A program made the translations under genes and the position numbers. A stretch of DNA of 64,000 nt from Kitasatospora phosalacinea (GTDB lineage Bacteria; Actinomycetota; Actinomycetes; Streptomycetales; Streptomycetaceae), in assembly GCF_000717185.1 (NCBI RefSeq), contig NZ_JNYE01000025.1:62001-126000 (forward strand), in the 5' to 3' direction. The notes below the pieces were generated by a model. The model was not told the DNA's origin. It did no database searches and saw only the letters and a program-made list of their open reading frames with translations. The first letter of the stretch is position 1; every line of letters starts with the position of its first letter. Below are positions 49,094-58,110 of this stretch, piece by piece.

Positions 49094-50704
49094 ATGAACG
49101 CGTTCTCCGCCGGTTCCGGTGGCCCGCTCTCCCTGCCCGCGATCTCGCGCCGTGCGCTGCTGCGCGGCTCCCTCGCGGGTGCCGGTCTGCTGGCGCTGTC
49201 GGCCTGCCGTTCGGCGGCGGACCCCTCGCCGGGGGCGGACGCGGTGTCGGGCGGTGCGGCCTCGCCGCGCCGGGGCGGGGTGCTGACGGTGGGTGTCGGG
49301 GTCGACTTCACGCCGGCCCTGCTGTTCGCGCAGAGTGCCAACTCGCTGCTGCAGCGGCTGGTGTTCAACACCCTGACCCGCTACGACGCCCAGTTGCAGC
49401 CGCAGCCGGAGCTGGCGAAGAGCTGGGAGGTGGCGGCGGACGGCCTGAGCGTGACGCTGAAGCTGCGCGAGGACGTCACGTTCCACAGCGGGCGGAGGTT
49501 CACCGCGGACGACGTGGTGTTCGCGGTCAAGAACCTGCAGAACCCGGTGCGTTCGGCGCAGCTGCGCTCGACGGCGCTGACCGTGGCGGACTTCCGCAAG
49601 AACGGCGACTTCGAGCTGACGCTGGTGCTGGCGCACCCGGTGTCCAACCTGTTCGACCTATTCGAGTTCATGATCATCCCGGATTCGCAGTCCGTGGAGG
49701 ACGCGGTCGCGGGCACCAGGCTGGTCGGCACCGGCCCGTTCACCTTCACCGACCGCAAGCCGGGCTCCTCGCTGAGCTTCGCCCGCAACGAGAAGTACTG
49801 GAACCCGGGCCGCCCGTACCTGGACGGCGTGGAGATCAAGGTGATCCCGCAGGCGGAGACGCTGCTGTCCTCGGTGAGGACCGGCCAGACCCAGCTGACG
49901 TACGCGGTGCGCGGCAAGGACGTGGCGACGCTGAAGGACGACGAGCGCTTCCGGATCACCCAGTACGACACCGGTGCGGGCGCGTTCTACATCGGCGCGA
50001 ACCTGTCCTTCCCCGAGGTGCAGGACAAGCGGGTGCGGCAGGCGATCGCCTGGGCGATCGACCGGGACCGGCTGGTGCAGCAGGCGCTCGGCGGGTACGC
50101 GACGGTCTCCTCGGTGCCGTGGCCGAAGTCCTCCCCGGCGTACCGGGAGCAGGACGCGACCCGCTACCACCACGACCCCGAGAAGGCGAAGGCGCTGCTG
50201 CGGGAGGCGGGGGTGACCTCGCTGTCGCTGCCGCTGGCGCACTCCTCGGACGCCGGGTCGACGGCGGTCGCGCAGATCCTGCAGTACGACCTGAAGCAGG
50301 TCGGGATCGAGGTGCAGTTGCAGCCGGTGGACTCGCCGACCATGCAGAAGCAGCTGATCTCGCAGTCGATGCCCGCGCTGTGGACGCTCAGCCACAGCTT
50401 CTCGCAGGCGCACCCGGCGACGCTGGCGGTCAGCGCGTACCCGTTCAACGAGGCGAAGAACACCTCGAAGTTCTCCTCCCCGGCGTACACCGCGGCGGTG
50501 CAGAAGGCCTGGAACCGCTCGGACGCGGACAGCCCGGAGGCGAAGGCGCTGTACCAGCAGGTCACGGACCTCCTGCTGGACGAGCAGTTCATCATCGACC
50601 TGGCGATCGCCGGGCTGGTGGAGGTCGCGGGCGCGCAGGTGCGCGGCGTGACGCTGAACAAGTACTCGTACCTGAACCTCGACGACGCGTACCTGGCGGG
50701 CTGA
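49094..50704 (+). CDS. ABC transporter substrate-binding lipoprotein, family 5
   Basis: 536-aa extracellular solute-binding protein of the oligopeptide/dipeptide/nickel class. ISRRALLRGSLAGAGLLALSAC is a twin-arginine-like lipoprotein signal with lipobox LSAC. The mature protein shows LREDVTFHSGRRFTADDVVFAVK and VGTGPF, typical of family 5. Such proteins bind peptides or comparably sized molecules, so the imported sulfur compound is probably larger than taurine. GAAGGA 9 nt before the ATG at 49094 (a TTG at 49088 is less likely). Confidence 0.92.
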   Translation: MNAFSAGSGGPLSLPAISRRALLRGSLAGAGLLALSACRSAADPSPGADAVSGGAASPRRGGVLTVGVGVDFTPALLFAQSANSLLQRLVFNTLTRYDAQLQPQPELAKSWEVAADGLSVTLKLREDVTFHSGRRFTADDVVFAVKNLQNPVRSAQLRSTALTVADFRKNGDFELTLVLAHPVSNLFDLFEFMIIPDSQSVEDAVAGTRLVGTGPFTFTDRKPGSSLSFARNEKYWNPGRPYLDGVEIKVIPQAETLLSSVRTGQTQLTYAVRGKDVATLKDDERFRITQYDTGAGAFYIGANLSFPEVQDKRVRQAIAWAIDRDRLVQQALGGYATVSSVPWPKSSPAYREQDATRYHHDPEKAKALLREAGVTSLSLPLAHSSDAGSTAVAQILQYDLKQVGIEVQLQPVDSPTMQKQLISQSMPALWTLSHSFSQAHPATLAVSAYPFNEAKNTSKFSSPAYTAAVQKAWNRSDADSPEAKALYQQVTDLLLDEQFIIDLAIAGLVEVAGAQVRGVTLNKYSYLNLDDAYLAG

Positions 50705-50707
50705 GCC

Positions 50708-51652
50708 GTGCGGACCTTCCTGTTCAAACGGCTGCCGAGCGGGCTGGCGGTGCTGCTGGCCGCCTCGTTCACGGTGTTCCTGATGCTGCGGCTGATCCCG
50801 GGCGACCCGGCGACCACGCTGGCGGGGCCGGACGCCTCGCCCGCGACGGTCGCGGCGATCCGGGAGCGGCTGGGGCTGGACGCGCCGCTGCTCTCGCAGT
50901 ACCTGCACTGGCTGGGGCAGGTGCTGACGGGCGACCTCGGGCCGAGCTACGCGATCGGCGGGCAGGTGTCGGAGCTGATCGGGGACGGCCTGGCCGCGAC
51001 CTTCCAGCTCACGCTCGCCGCGCTGCTGCTGGTGGTGCTGCTGGCCGTGCCGACGGCGCTGTACGCGGTGTCGGCACGGCGGCGGGCCCTGGCGGGAGCG
51101 CTGCGGGCGCTGACCACGGGGGCGCTGGCGGTGCCGCCGTTCGTGACCGGCGTGCTGCTGGTGCTGGCGTTCGCGGTGGGCCTGGGCCTGCTGCCGGCCG
51201 GCGGGCACGCCTCGCTGTTCGACGCGCCGGACCTGGCGGTGCAGTACCTGGCGCTGCCCGCGCTGTGCCTGGCGCTGCCGAGCGCGGCGATCCTGGCCCG
51301 CTACCTACAGGACGGGCTGGAACGGGCGCTCGGCGAGGACTACGTGCGCACCGCGACGGCGCTGGGCGTGCCGCGCCGCCGGATCCTGTGGCGGCACGCG
51401 CTGCCGAACGCGCTGCCGTCCGCGGTGACGGTGCTGGGCCTGCAGATCGGGCAGCTGATCGCGGGCGCGGTGGTGGTGGAACGGATCTTCGCCTGGCCGG
51501 GCCTCGGCCAGCTGATCGAGCAGGGCGTGTCGCGCCGCGACTACCCGGTGGTGCAGGACCTGCTGCTGCTGGTGGTCGCCGGGTACGTGGCCGTGCAACT
51601 GCTCACCGACCTGCTGTACTCCTGGCTCGACCCGCGCGTGCGGTGGGAGTGA
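50708..51652 (+). CDS. ABC transporter permease (DppB/OppB type)
   Basis: 314-aa inner-membrane permease with six hydrophobic segments. The N-terminal FKRLPSGLAVLLAASFTVFLMLRLIPGDP and the cytoplasmic EAA-like loop DYVRTATALGVPRRRILWRHALPNAL are typical of the B-type permease. It starts at a GTG 4 bp after the binding-protein stop, so translation is coupled. Works with the next permease as the channel. Confidence 0.93.
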   Translation: MRTFLFKRLPSGLAVLLAASFTVFLMLRLIPGDPATTLAGPDASPATVAAIRERLGLDAPLLSQYLHWLGQVLTGDLGPSYAIGGQVSELIGDGLAATFQLTLAALLLVVLLAVPTALYAVSARRRALAGALRALTTGALAVPPFVTGVLLVLAFAVGLGLLPAGGHASLFDAPDLAVQYLALPALCLALPSAAILARYLQDGLERALGEDYVRTATALGVPRRRILWRHALPNALPSAVTVLGLQIGQLIAGAVVVERIFAWPGLGQLIEQGVSRRDYPVVQDLLLLVVAGYVAVQLLTDLLYSWLDPRVRWE

Positions 51653-51659
51653 CGACACG

Positions 51660-52520
51660 ATGACCACGATCTCCCTTCCCCCCGCTGCCCGTTCGCGCAG
51701 CGGCAACCGCAGCCGCAACCGCTACGTCGCCGGGTTGCGGACCTGGCGGGGCGTCACCGGCCTGGTGCTGGTCGGGACGGTGGCGCTGGCCGGGCTGCTG
51801 GCGCCCTGGCTGACCGGCGCCGACCCGGACGCGCAGGGCCCGCAGGCGCTGGCCGCGCCGAGCGGGGCGCACCCGCTGGGCACCGACGACATCGGGCGGG
51901 ACCTGCTCAGCCGGGTCCTGCACGGGATCCTCACCGACCTGTCGATCATCCTGACGGCCGTCCCGGCGGGCGCACTGACCGGTGCGGCGCTGGCCCTGCT
52001 GGCGGGCACCTCGCGGGCCGCCGACCTGGTGGTGCAGCGGCTGTTCGACCTGGTGCTGTCCTTCCCCGGGCTGATCCTCGGCCTGGCGGTGACGGCGATC
52101 CTCGGGCCGGGCCGCTGGCCGGTGGTGATCATCATCGCGCTGGCCGAAGTGCCGTACTTCGGGCGGCAGTTGCGGGCGGGCGTGCTGGTGCAGCGGGAGC
52201 GCGAGTACGCGCTGGCCGCCCGGGTCGGCGGTGCGGGCCGGGCCAGGGTGCTGCTGCGGCACGTGCTGCCGAACGCGGTCGACCCGCTGGTCGTGCAGGG
52301 CGCGGTCGCCCTGTCGGCGGGCGTCTTCATCGAGGGCGCGCTCAGCTTCCTCGGCCTGGGCGTCCGCCCGCCGGAGCCCACCCTGGGCAGCCTGATCAGC
52401 GGCTCGGTCGCCTACCTGGACACCCACCCCGTCCTGGCCGCCCCGCTGGCCGTCACCACCGCCCTCGTCCTCGGCTTCACCCTGCTGGCCGAGGCGCTGA
52501 ACCGCGGGGCGCGCACATGA
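51660..52520 (+). CDS. ABC transporter permease (DppC/OppC type)
   Basis: 286-aa permease. N-terminal helix WRGVTGLVLVGTVALAGLLAPWLTG, the HPLGTDDIGRDLLSRVLHG motif and an EAA loop EYALAARVGGAGRARVLLRHVLPNAV mark the C-type partner. Begins 8 bp after the first permease. Its TGA overlaps the ATG of the ATPase gene (ATGA at 52517-52520). Confidence 0.93.
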   Translation: MTTISLPPAARSRSGNRSRNRYVAGLRTWRGVTGLVLVGTVALAGLLAPWLTGADPDAQGPQALAAPSGAHPLGTDDIGRDLLSRVLHGILTDLSIILTAVPAGALTGAALALLAGTSRAADLVVQRLFDLVLSFPGLILGLAVTAILGPGRWPVVIIIALAEVPYFGRQLRAGVLVQREREYALAARVGGAGRARVLLRHVLPNAVDPLVVQGAVALSAGVFIEGALSFLGLGVRPPEPTLGSLISGSVAYLDTHPVLAAPLAVTTALVLGFTLLAEALNRGART

Positions 52521-54205
52521 GCACGGGAACCCGACCCCAGCAGAGCTTTGAGCCGGAGGGCCGCACGATGACCGAACTGATCGACCGCCCGCCGCTGGCG
52601 GACCAACCCCCCTCCCCCACGGCGGAGTTGCTGCGGGTGCGGGAGCTGGGCGTGGCGTTCGGGGAGCGGGTCGCGGTGCGCGGGGTGGACTTCGCGCTGG
52701 GGGCCGGGGAGAGCCTGGGGATCGTCGGCGAGTCCGGTTCGGGCAAGTCGACGACCGCGCTGGCGCTGCTGCGGATGCTGCCCCCCGGGGGCCGGATCAC
52801 CGGCGGGGCGGTGGAGTTGGACGGGCAGGACCTCGCGGCGCTGCCCGAGGAGGCGCTGCGGGCGGTGCGCGGCCAGCGGATCGCGATGGTCTTCCAGGAC
52901 CCGATGTCCTCGCTGAACCCGGTGCTGTCGGTGGGCCGCCAGCTGGACGAGGCGCTGCGGGCGCACGGCGGACGCCGACCGAGGGCCGAACGGGCGGCCC
53001 GGGCCGCGGAGTTGCTGGAGCTGGTGGGCGTGCCGAAGGCGGCGGACCGGCTGGGCGACTTCCCGCACCAGTTCTCCGGCGGCCAGCGCCAGCGGATCAT
53101 GATCGCCCTGGCGCTGGCGCACGACGCCCAGGTGCTGGTCGCGGACGAGCCGACCACGGCGCTGGACCCGACCGTGCAGCGGCAGATCCTGCGGCTGCTG
53201 GCCCGGATCAACCGGGAGCGCGGGACCGCGCTGGTGGTGATCAGCCACGACCTGGGCGTGATCGCCGAGACCTGCTCCCGGCTGTTGGTGATGCGCGACG
53301 GCGAGGTGGTCGAACGGGGCGCCACCGCACGCCTGTTGACCGCCCCGGAACACGCGTACACCAGGTCGCTGCTGGCGGCGGTGCCGCGGTTGGACGCCCC
53401 GTCCCGGGCGGCCGGGAACAGCACCCCGGGGGCCGAACCGCTGCTGGTGGTGCGCGGGTTGGCGAAGGCGTACGGGCCGCGGCGGCGGCGCAGCCCGGCG
53501 CTGGAGTCGGTCGACCTCGACCTGCACCCGGGCGAGACGCTGGGCCTGGTCGGCGAGTCCGGTTCGGGCAAGTCGACGCTGGCCCGGGCGCTGGTGGGCG
53601 CGCACGCGCCCGACGCGGGCAGCATCAGCTTCGCCGGGCAGCCGCTGGACGGCCGCCGGGCCCGGCGGGAGGTCCAGATGGTCTTCCAGGACCCGTACGC
53701 CTCGCTGAACCCGCGGCTGACGGTGGGCCGGATCATCGCCGAGCCGCTGATCGCGCACAAGGTCGGCGACCGGGCGCAGCGGCAGGCCCGGGTGGCCGAA
53801 CTGCTGGAGCAGGTGGGCCTGGAGGCGTCGGCGGCGGCCCGTTCGCCGCGCGAGTTCTCCGGCGGCCAGCGCCAGCGGATCGGCATCGCCCGGGCGCTGG
53901 CGCCGGAGCCGAGCGTGCTGGTGTGCGACGAGCCGGTGTCGGCGCTGGACGTGTCGATCCAGGCCCAGGTGATCGACCTGCTGGCGCGCCTGCAGCGGGA
54001 GTTGGGCCTGGCGGTGCTGTTCATCGCGCACGACCTGGCGGTGGTGCGGCAGGTCAGCCACCGGATCGCGGTGCTGCACCGCGGCCGGATCGTGGAGAGC
54101 GGCCCGGCCGACCGGGTCGTCACCTCCCCCGAACACCCTTACACGGCCGAGCTGTTGGCGGCCGTCCCGTCCCTTTCCCCCGCGACTTCCGGGAGCCTGC
54201 TGTGA
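52517..54205 (+). CDS. Fused double ABC ATPase (DppD-DppF type)
   Basis: 562-aa protein with two complete ATP-binding cassettes: two Walker A sites GESGSGKST, two signature SGGQRQRI motifs and two Walker B sites (VLVADEPTTALD, VLVCDEPVSALD). Equivalent to separate D and F subunits of dipeptide importers fused in one chain. The ATG at 52517 overlaps the permease stop; an ATG at 52568 has a better GGAGG site and would give a 545-aa protein, so the true start is undecided. The end overlaps the sulfatase start as GTGA. Confidence 0.93.
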   Translation: MSTGTRPQQSFEPEGRTMTELIDRPPLADQPPSPTAELLRVRELGVAFGERVAVRGVDFALGAGESLGIVGESGSGKSTTALALLRMLPPGGRITGGAVELDGQDLAALPEEALRAVRGQRIAMVFQDPMSSLNPVLSVGRQLDEALRAHGGRRPRAERAARAAELLELVGVPKAADRLGDFPHQFSGGQRQRIMIALALAHDAQVLVADEPTTALDPTVQRQILRLLARINRERGTALVVISHDLGVIAETCSRLLVMRDGEVVERGATARLLTAPEHAYTRSLLAAVPRLDAPSRAAGNSTPGAEPLLVVRGLAKAYGPRRRRSPALESVDLDLHPGETLGLVGESGSGKSTLARALVGAHAPDAGSISFAGQPLDGRRARREVQMVFQDPYASLNPRLTVGRIIAEPLIAHKVGDRAQRQARVAELLEQVGLEASAAARSPREFSGGQRQRIGIARALAPEPSVLVCDEPVSALDVSIQAQVIDLLARLQRELGLAVLFIAHDLAVVRQVSHRIAVLHRGRIVESGPADRVVTSPEHPYTAELLAAVPSLSPATSGSLL

Positions 54206-56538
54206 GCGAGACCGACGAGGGCGGCCGGCGCCGCGACCCGTACGAGGGCTTCCCCGGGCGGGTGGGGCGGACGTTCGGCGAGTCGGTGCCGTCCTGGCCG
54301 CGGCGGGTGCGCCCGCGCGCGGGCGCGCCGAACGTGGTGGTGGTGCTGGTCGACGACCTGGGCTACAGCGACATCGGCCCGTTCGGCTCGGAGGTGCCGA
54401 CGCCGACCCTGGACGGCCTGGCCGAGCGGGGCGTGAAGCTCGCCAACTACCACACCGTGCCGCTGTGCTCCCCGGCCCGGGCGGCGCTGCTGACCGGCCT
54501 GAACCCGCACCGGGTGGGGTACTCGTTCGTGGCCAACGCCGACCCGGGCTTCCCCGGCTACGGGATGGAGATCGCGGACGACGTCCCCACCCTGGCGCAG
54601 ACCCTGCACGACGCCGGGTACGCGACGTACGCGGTCGGCAAGTGGCACCTGACCCGGGACTCCGCCTCCTCGGCGGCCGACAGCCGGGCCAACTGGCCGC
54701 TGCAGAAGGGATTCGACCAGTACTACGGGGTGCTGGAGGGGCTGACCAGCCTGTTCCACCCGCACCAACTGGTGCGCGACAACTCTCCGTTGGACATCGA
54801 CGAGTTCCCGGACGGCTACTACTACACCGACGACATCACCGACCAGGCGATCGGCATGGTGAAGTCGCTGCGGGCGCACGACGCCGACAAGCCGTTCTTC
54901 CTCTACCTGGCGCACAACGCGGTGCACGGCCCGCTGCAGGCCAAGCCGGAGGACCTGGCCCGGCACCGGGGCCGCTACGACGGCGGCTGGGACGAGCTGC
55001 GGGCGCAGCGCTTCGCCCGGCAGCTGGCGGCCGGGCACTTCCCGCCCGGCACCGAGCTGCCGGAGCGCAACGGCGAGGCTGGGTACGAGGTCGGGGCGTG
55101 GGGCGAACTCGACGAGGTGCAGCGGAAGTTGTACGCCCGGTACATGGAGGTGTACGCCGCGATGGTCGAGAACGTCGACCGGAACCTGGGGCGGCTGACC
55201 GACGTGCTGGAGCAGCTCGGCGAGCTCGACAACACCATCGTGGTGTTCACCTCCGACAACGGCGGCACCGGCGAGGGCGGCGCGGAGGGCACCCGCAGCT
55301 ACTTCAGCCGCTTCGTCCACCACCCGAACCTGCCCGCGGACTGGAACCCGGACGTGCAGCGGGAGATCGACCTGATCGGCGGCCCGCAGTCGCTGGTGCA
55401 CTACCCGCGCGGCTGGGGCATGGCCTCCAACACGCCGTTCCGGCTGTACAAGGGCCAGACCCACGCGGGCGGCGTGCGGGTGCCGTTCGTGCTGTCCTGG
55501 CCGGCCGGACTGCCGCGCGCGGCGGGCGACGGCGGGGTGCGCGACCAGTACCAGTACGTCACCGACCTGCTGCCCACGCTGCTCGAACTCGCGGGCGTGC
55601 AGCGGCCGGTGGAGCGCGGCGGCCGCCCGGTGCAGGAGCTGGACGGGGTCTCGTTCGCGTCCGTGCTGCGGGCCGCCGGTGCGCCCTCCACCCACCGCGA
55701 GCAGTACTGCGAGATGACCGGCAACCGCTCGTACTACCGGGACGGCTGGAAGCTGGTCACCCTGCACCGGCCGGGCGCGCCCTACGACGACGGCGAGTGG
55801 GCGCTGCACGACCTGCGCACCGACCCGACCGAGATCCACGACCTGGCGGCCGAACACCCGGAGCTGGTGAAGGAGTTGGCGCAGGCCTGGGAGGACGCGG
55901 CCTGGCGCAACGGGGTCTTCCCGCTGGCCGACGCCTCCGGCGGCTTCGTGCTGCGCGGCCCGGAGGAGGAAGCGCTGCGCCGCCCGGTCACCCTGCTGGC
56001 CGGGACGCCGGAGCTGGAGCGCTACCGCTCCTCCCGGCTGGTGGCGTTCCGCTCCTTCACCGCGGAGGCGGTGCTCGACCACCACGGCGCCGACGACCAG
56101 GGCGTGCTGCTCTCGCACGGCGACCAGGGCGGCGGCTACAGCCTGTACGTGGAGGACGGGCGGCTGCACCTGGCGTACAACCAGTACGGCGAGCTGTTCG
56201 AGGCCGACGCAGGCGAACTGCCGCCCGGGGCGCACCTGGTGGCGCTGGAGGCGACGGCGGTGGCCGACCTGAAGTGGCGCTTCGAGGTGCGGGTGGACGG
56301 GGTGGTGGCGGGCGCGCTCGGGCCGGTGCACCAGCTGATCGGGATGGCGCCGTTCCAGGGCATCAGCGTCGGCGTGGACCGCAAGTCGCCGGTGTCCTGG
56401 CCGGTGTGGGAGCGCCACCGCTCGTTCCGCTACACCGGCGGGCTGCGCTCGGTGACCTACCTGCCGGGCCCGGCCGCGCCGTACGACCCGGAGACGGTGG
56501 TGCGGGCGCTGCGGGAGGCGGCGGCGGCCTTCGAGTAG
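54202..56538 (+). CDS. Arylsulfatase-family sulfatase, cytoplasmic
   Basis: 778-aa type I sulfatase. PLCSPAR holds C89, the cysteine converted to formylglycine (C-x-P-x-R), with metal residues D51-D52 (LVDDLGYSD), the GKWHL motif and SDNGG completing the site. The C-terminal 220 residues form a beta-rich module common to long actinobacterial sulfatases. There is no signal peptide, so it should act inside the cell on imported sulfate esters. Maturation needs a formylglycine-generating enzyme not encoded here. GTG start overlapping the ATPase stop. Confidence 0.92.
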   Translation: MSETDEGGRRRDPYEGFPGRVGRTFGESVPSWPRRVRPRAGAPNVVVVLVDDLGYSDIGPFGSEVPTPTLDGLAERGVKLANYHTVPLCSPARAALLTGLNPHRVGYSFVANADPGFPGYGMEIADDVPTLAQTLHDAGYATYAVGKWHLTRDSASSAADSRANWPLQKGFDQYYGVLEGLTSLFHPHQLVRDNSPLDIDEFPDGYYYTDDITDQAIGMVKSLRAHDADKPFFLYLAHNAVHGPLQAKPEDLARHRGRYDGGWDELRAQRFARQLAAGHFPPGTELPERNGEAGYEVGAWGELDEVQRKLYARYMEVYAAMVENVDRNLGRLTDVLEQLGELDNTIVVFTSDNGGTGEGGAEGTRSYFSRFVHHPNLPADWNPDVQREIDLIGGPQSLVHYPRGWGMASNTPFRLYKGQTHAGGVRVPFVLSWPAGLPRAAGDGGVRDQYQYVTDLLPTLLELAGVQRPVERGGRPVQELDGVSFASVLRAAGAPSTHREQYCEMTGNRSYYRDGWKLVTLHRPGAPYDDGEWALHDLRTDPTEIHDLAAEHPELVKELAQAWEDAAWRNGVFPLADASGGFVLRGPEEEALRRPVTLLAGTPELERYRSSRLVAFRSFTAEAVLDHHGADDQGVLLSHGDQGGGYSLYVEDGRLHLAYNQYGELFEADAGELPPGAHLVALEATAVADLKWRFEVRVDGVVAGALGPVHQLIGMAPFQGISVGVDRKSPVSWPVWERHRSFRYTGGLRSVTYLPGPAAPYDPETVVRALREAAAAFE

Positions 56539-56568
56539 GGGGCGCGGGGGTCGGCGGCCGGAAGGTTG

Positions 56569-56598
56569 TTGACCCCCGGGTCAAATATGGCGTACCGT
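56569..56598 (+). promoter_or_regulatory. Promoter and operator of the TetR gene
   Basis: TTGACC (56569-56574), 18-bp spacer, TACCGT (56593-56598), then the ATG 7 nt later (leaderless). The perfect dyad TTGACC-CCCG-GGTCAA (56569-56584), followed by ATAT, covers the -35. The same motif, reversed, precedes the SDR gene at 57228. Confidence 0.75.
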
Positions 56599-56605
56599 CA
56601 GGTGC

Positions 56606-57181
56606 ATGGGAAGGCCGAAGCAGTTCGACGAGGAAGCCGCCGTCGCGCAGGCGATGGAGGTGTTCTGGACCAAGGGCTACGCCGGGTCCTCCCCCGCCGA
56701 GCTGGCGGAGGCCGCCGGGATCGGCAAGGGCAGCCTCTACCACGCCTTCGGCTCCAAGCGGGAGCTGTTCGGGCGGGCGCTGAGCCTGTACGACCGGGCC
56801 GGCGCCGAGCTCACCGAGGAGTTCCTCTCCGGCCCCGGCACCGCGAAGGAGCGCATCCGCGCCTACCTGCGCCTGCTGGTGGACGCGGACTTCGACGCCC
56901 CGGTGCGGCGCGGCTGCCTGGCCGTCAACACCGCACTGGAGCTCGGCGGACGGGACGCGGAGGCCACCGCCGCGGTGCGCCGCTCGGTGGAGCGCAGCAC
57001 CGACCTGCTGGCCGCCCGGATCGAACGCGGCAAGCTGGCCGGTGACGTCCCCGCCTCGGTGGACGCCGCCGAGCAGGCCCGCTTCCTGATGGTGACCGTC
57101 GCCGGGCTCCGGGTCGCGGCCCGGACCTTCGACCGGGAGACGGTGCACGCCGCCATCGACACGGCCGTCGCCCCGCTCTGA
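56606..57181 (+). CDS. TetR-family regulator of the adjacent SDR gene
   Basis: 191 aa. Opens MGRPKQFDEEAAVAQAMEVF, with helix-turn-helix SPAELAEAAGIGKGSLYHAFGSKRELF (about residues 31-57) and a TetR_C domain with RRGCLAVNTALE. This is the layout of regulators often next to short-chain dehydrogenases. Matching operators at its own promoter and at the SDR promoter imply autoregulation and repression of the downstream gene. Confidence 0.9.
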   Translation: MGRPKQFDEEAAVAQAMEVFWTKGYAGSSPAELAEAAGIGKGSLYHAFGSKRELFGRALSLYDRAGAELTEEFLSGPGTAKERIRAYLRLLVDADFDAPVRRGCLAVNTALELGGRDAEATAAVRRSVERSTDLLAARIERGKLAGDVPASVDAAEQARFLMVTVAGLRVAARTFDRETVHAAIDTAVAPL

Positions 57182-57192
57182 CCCCGCACCCC

Positions 57193-57214
57193 GCCCCCTC
57201 CCCCGGGAGGGGGC
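57193..57214 (+). terminator. Hairpin after the TetR gene
   Basis: GCCCCCTCCC pairs with GGGAGGGGGC around a 2-nt loop, 11 bp after the TetR stop. Confidence 0.65.
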
Positions 57215-57227
57215 CTCGTACGCCCCG

Positions 57228-57247
57228 ATATTTGACCTCTGGTTCAA
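57228..57247 (+). promoter_or_regulatory. TetR operator at the SDR promoter
   Basis: ATATTTGACCTCTGGTTCAA. Compared with the reverse complement of the 56569-56588 site, both read ATATTTGACC, a 4-nt centre, then GGTCAA or GTTCAA. Confidence 0.75.
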
Positions 57248-57286
57248 GAAAAAGCCTTCCGGAAACTCCAGGAATTGAGGACCACC

Positions 57287-58075
57287 ATGAAGCTCGGACT
57301 CGACGGACGCACCGCCCTGGTCACCGGTGCCGGACGGGGCATCGGCCTGGCCGTCGCCCGCGCCCTCGCCGCCGAGGGCGTCAAGGTGGTCGGGGCCACC
57401 CGCACCGCCACCCCCGCACTCGCCGAGGTCGCCGCGGCCGTCGCCGTCGCCGACCTCGGCACCGCGCAGGGCGCCGCGGACGCCGTCCGGGAGGCCCTCG
57501 ACGCGGTCGGCGGCATCGACCTGCTGGTCAACAACGTCGGCGGGGGCGACGCCGACCGGCTGGTGCTGGGCAGCGTGCTGGACGTCCCCGACGAGCAGTG
57601 GCAGGCGGTGCTGGACCTCAACCTGCTCAGCGCGGTGCGCACCACCCGGGCCGCCCTGCCGAGCCTGCTGGAGCGCGGCGGCGCGATCGTCAACGTCTCC
57701 TCCATCAACGGCCGCACCCCCGTCGGCTCCCCGGTCGGCTACGCCGAGGCCAAGGCCGCGCTCACCCAGTACGGCAAGCGCCTCAGCGAGGAGCTCGCCC
57801 CGCGCGGCGTCCGCGTCAACACCGTCTCCCCCGGCCCCACCGCCACCGACCTGTGGACCGACCCGGCGGGCTACGGCGGCCGGGTCGCCGCCTCCCTCGG
57901 CGTCCCGCACGAGGCCCTGCTGGCCGGCCTCCCCGCCCAGGCCGGGAGCGCCTCCGGCCGCCTCACCACCCCCGAGGAGGTCGCCGACCTGGTGGTCTTC
58001 CTGCTCTCCGACCGCGCCGCCAACATCCACGGCGCCGACCACGTCATCGACGGCGGCACCCTCAAGACCGCCTGA
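57287..58075 (+). CDS. Short-chain dehydrogenase/reductase
   Basis: 262-aa classical SDR. TGAGRGIG (NAD(P) loop, residues 14-21), NNVGG, catalytic serine in IVNVSSING, YAEAK (Tyr and Lys catalytic pair) and the C-terminal HVIDGGTLKTA typical of the family. GAGGA 8 nt before the ATG at 57287. Repressed, by inference, by the adjacent TetR. Substrate unknown. Confidence 0.92.
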   Translation: MKLGLDGRTALVTGAGRGIGLAVARALAAEGVKVVGATRTATPALAEVAAAVAVADLGTAQGAADAVREALDAVGGIDLLVNNVGGGDADRLVLGSVLDVPDEQWQAVLDLNLLSAVRTTRAALPSLLERGGAIVNVSSINGRTPVGSPVGYAEAKAALTQYGKRLSEELAPRGVRVNTVSPGPTATDLWTDPAGYGGRVAASLGVPHEALLAGLPAQAGSASGRLTTPEEVADLVVFLLSDRAANIHGADHVIDGGTLKTA

Positions 58076-58110
58076 GGGCCGCCCGGAAGCCGCCCGAGGA
58101 CGGCCGCCCG

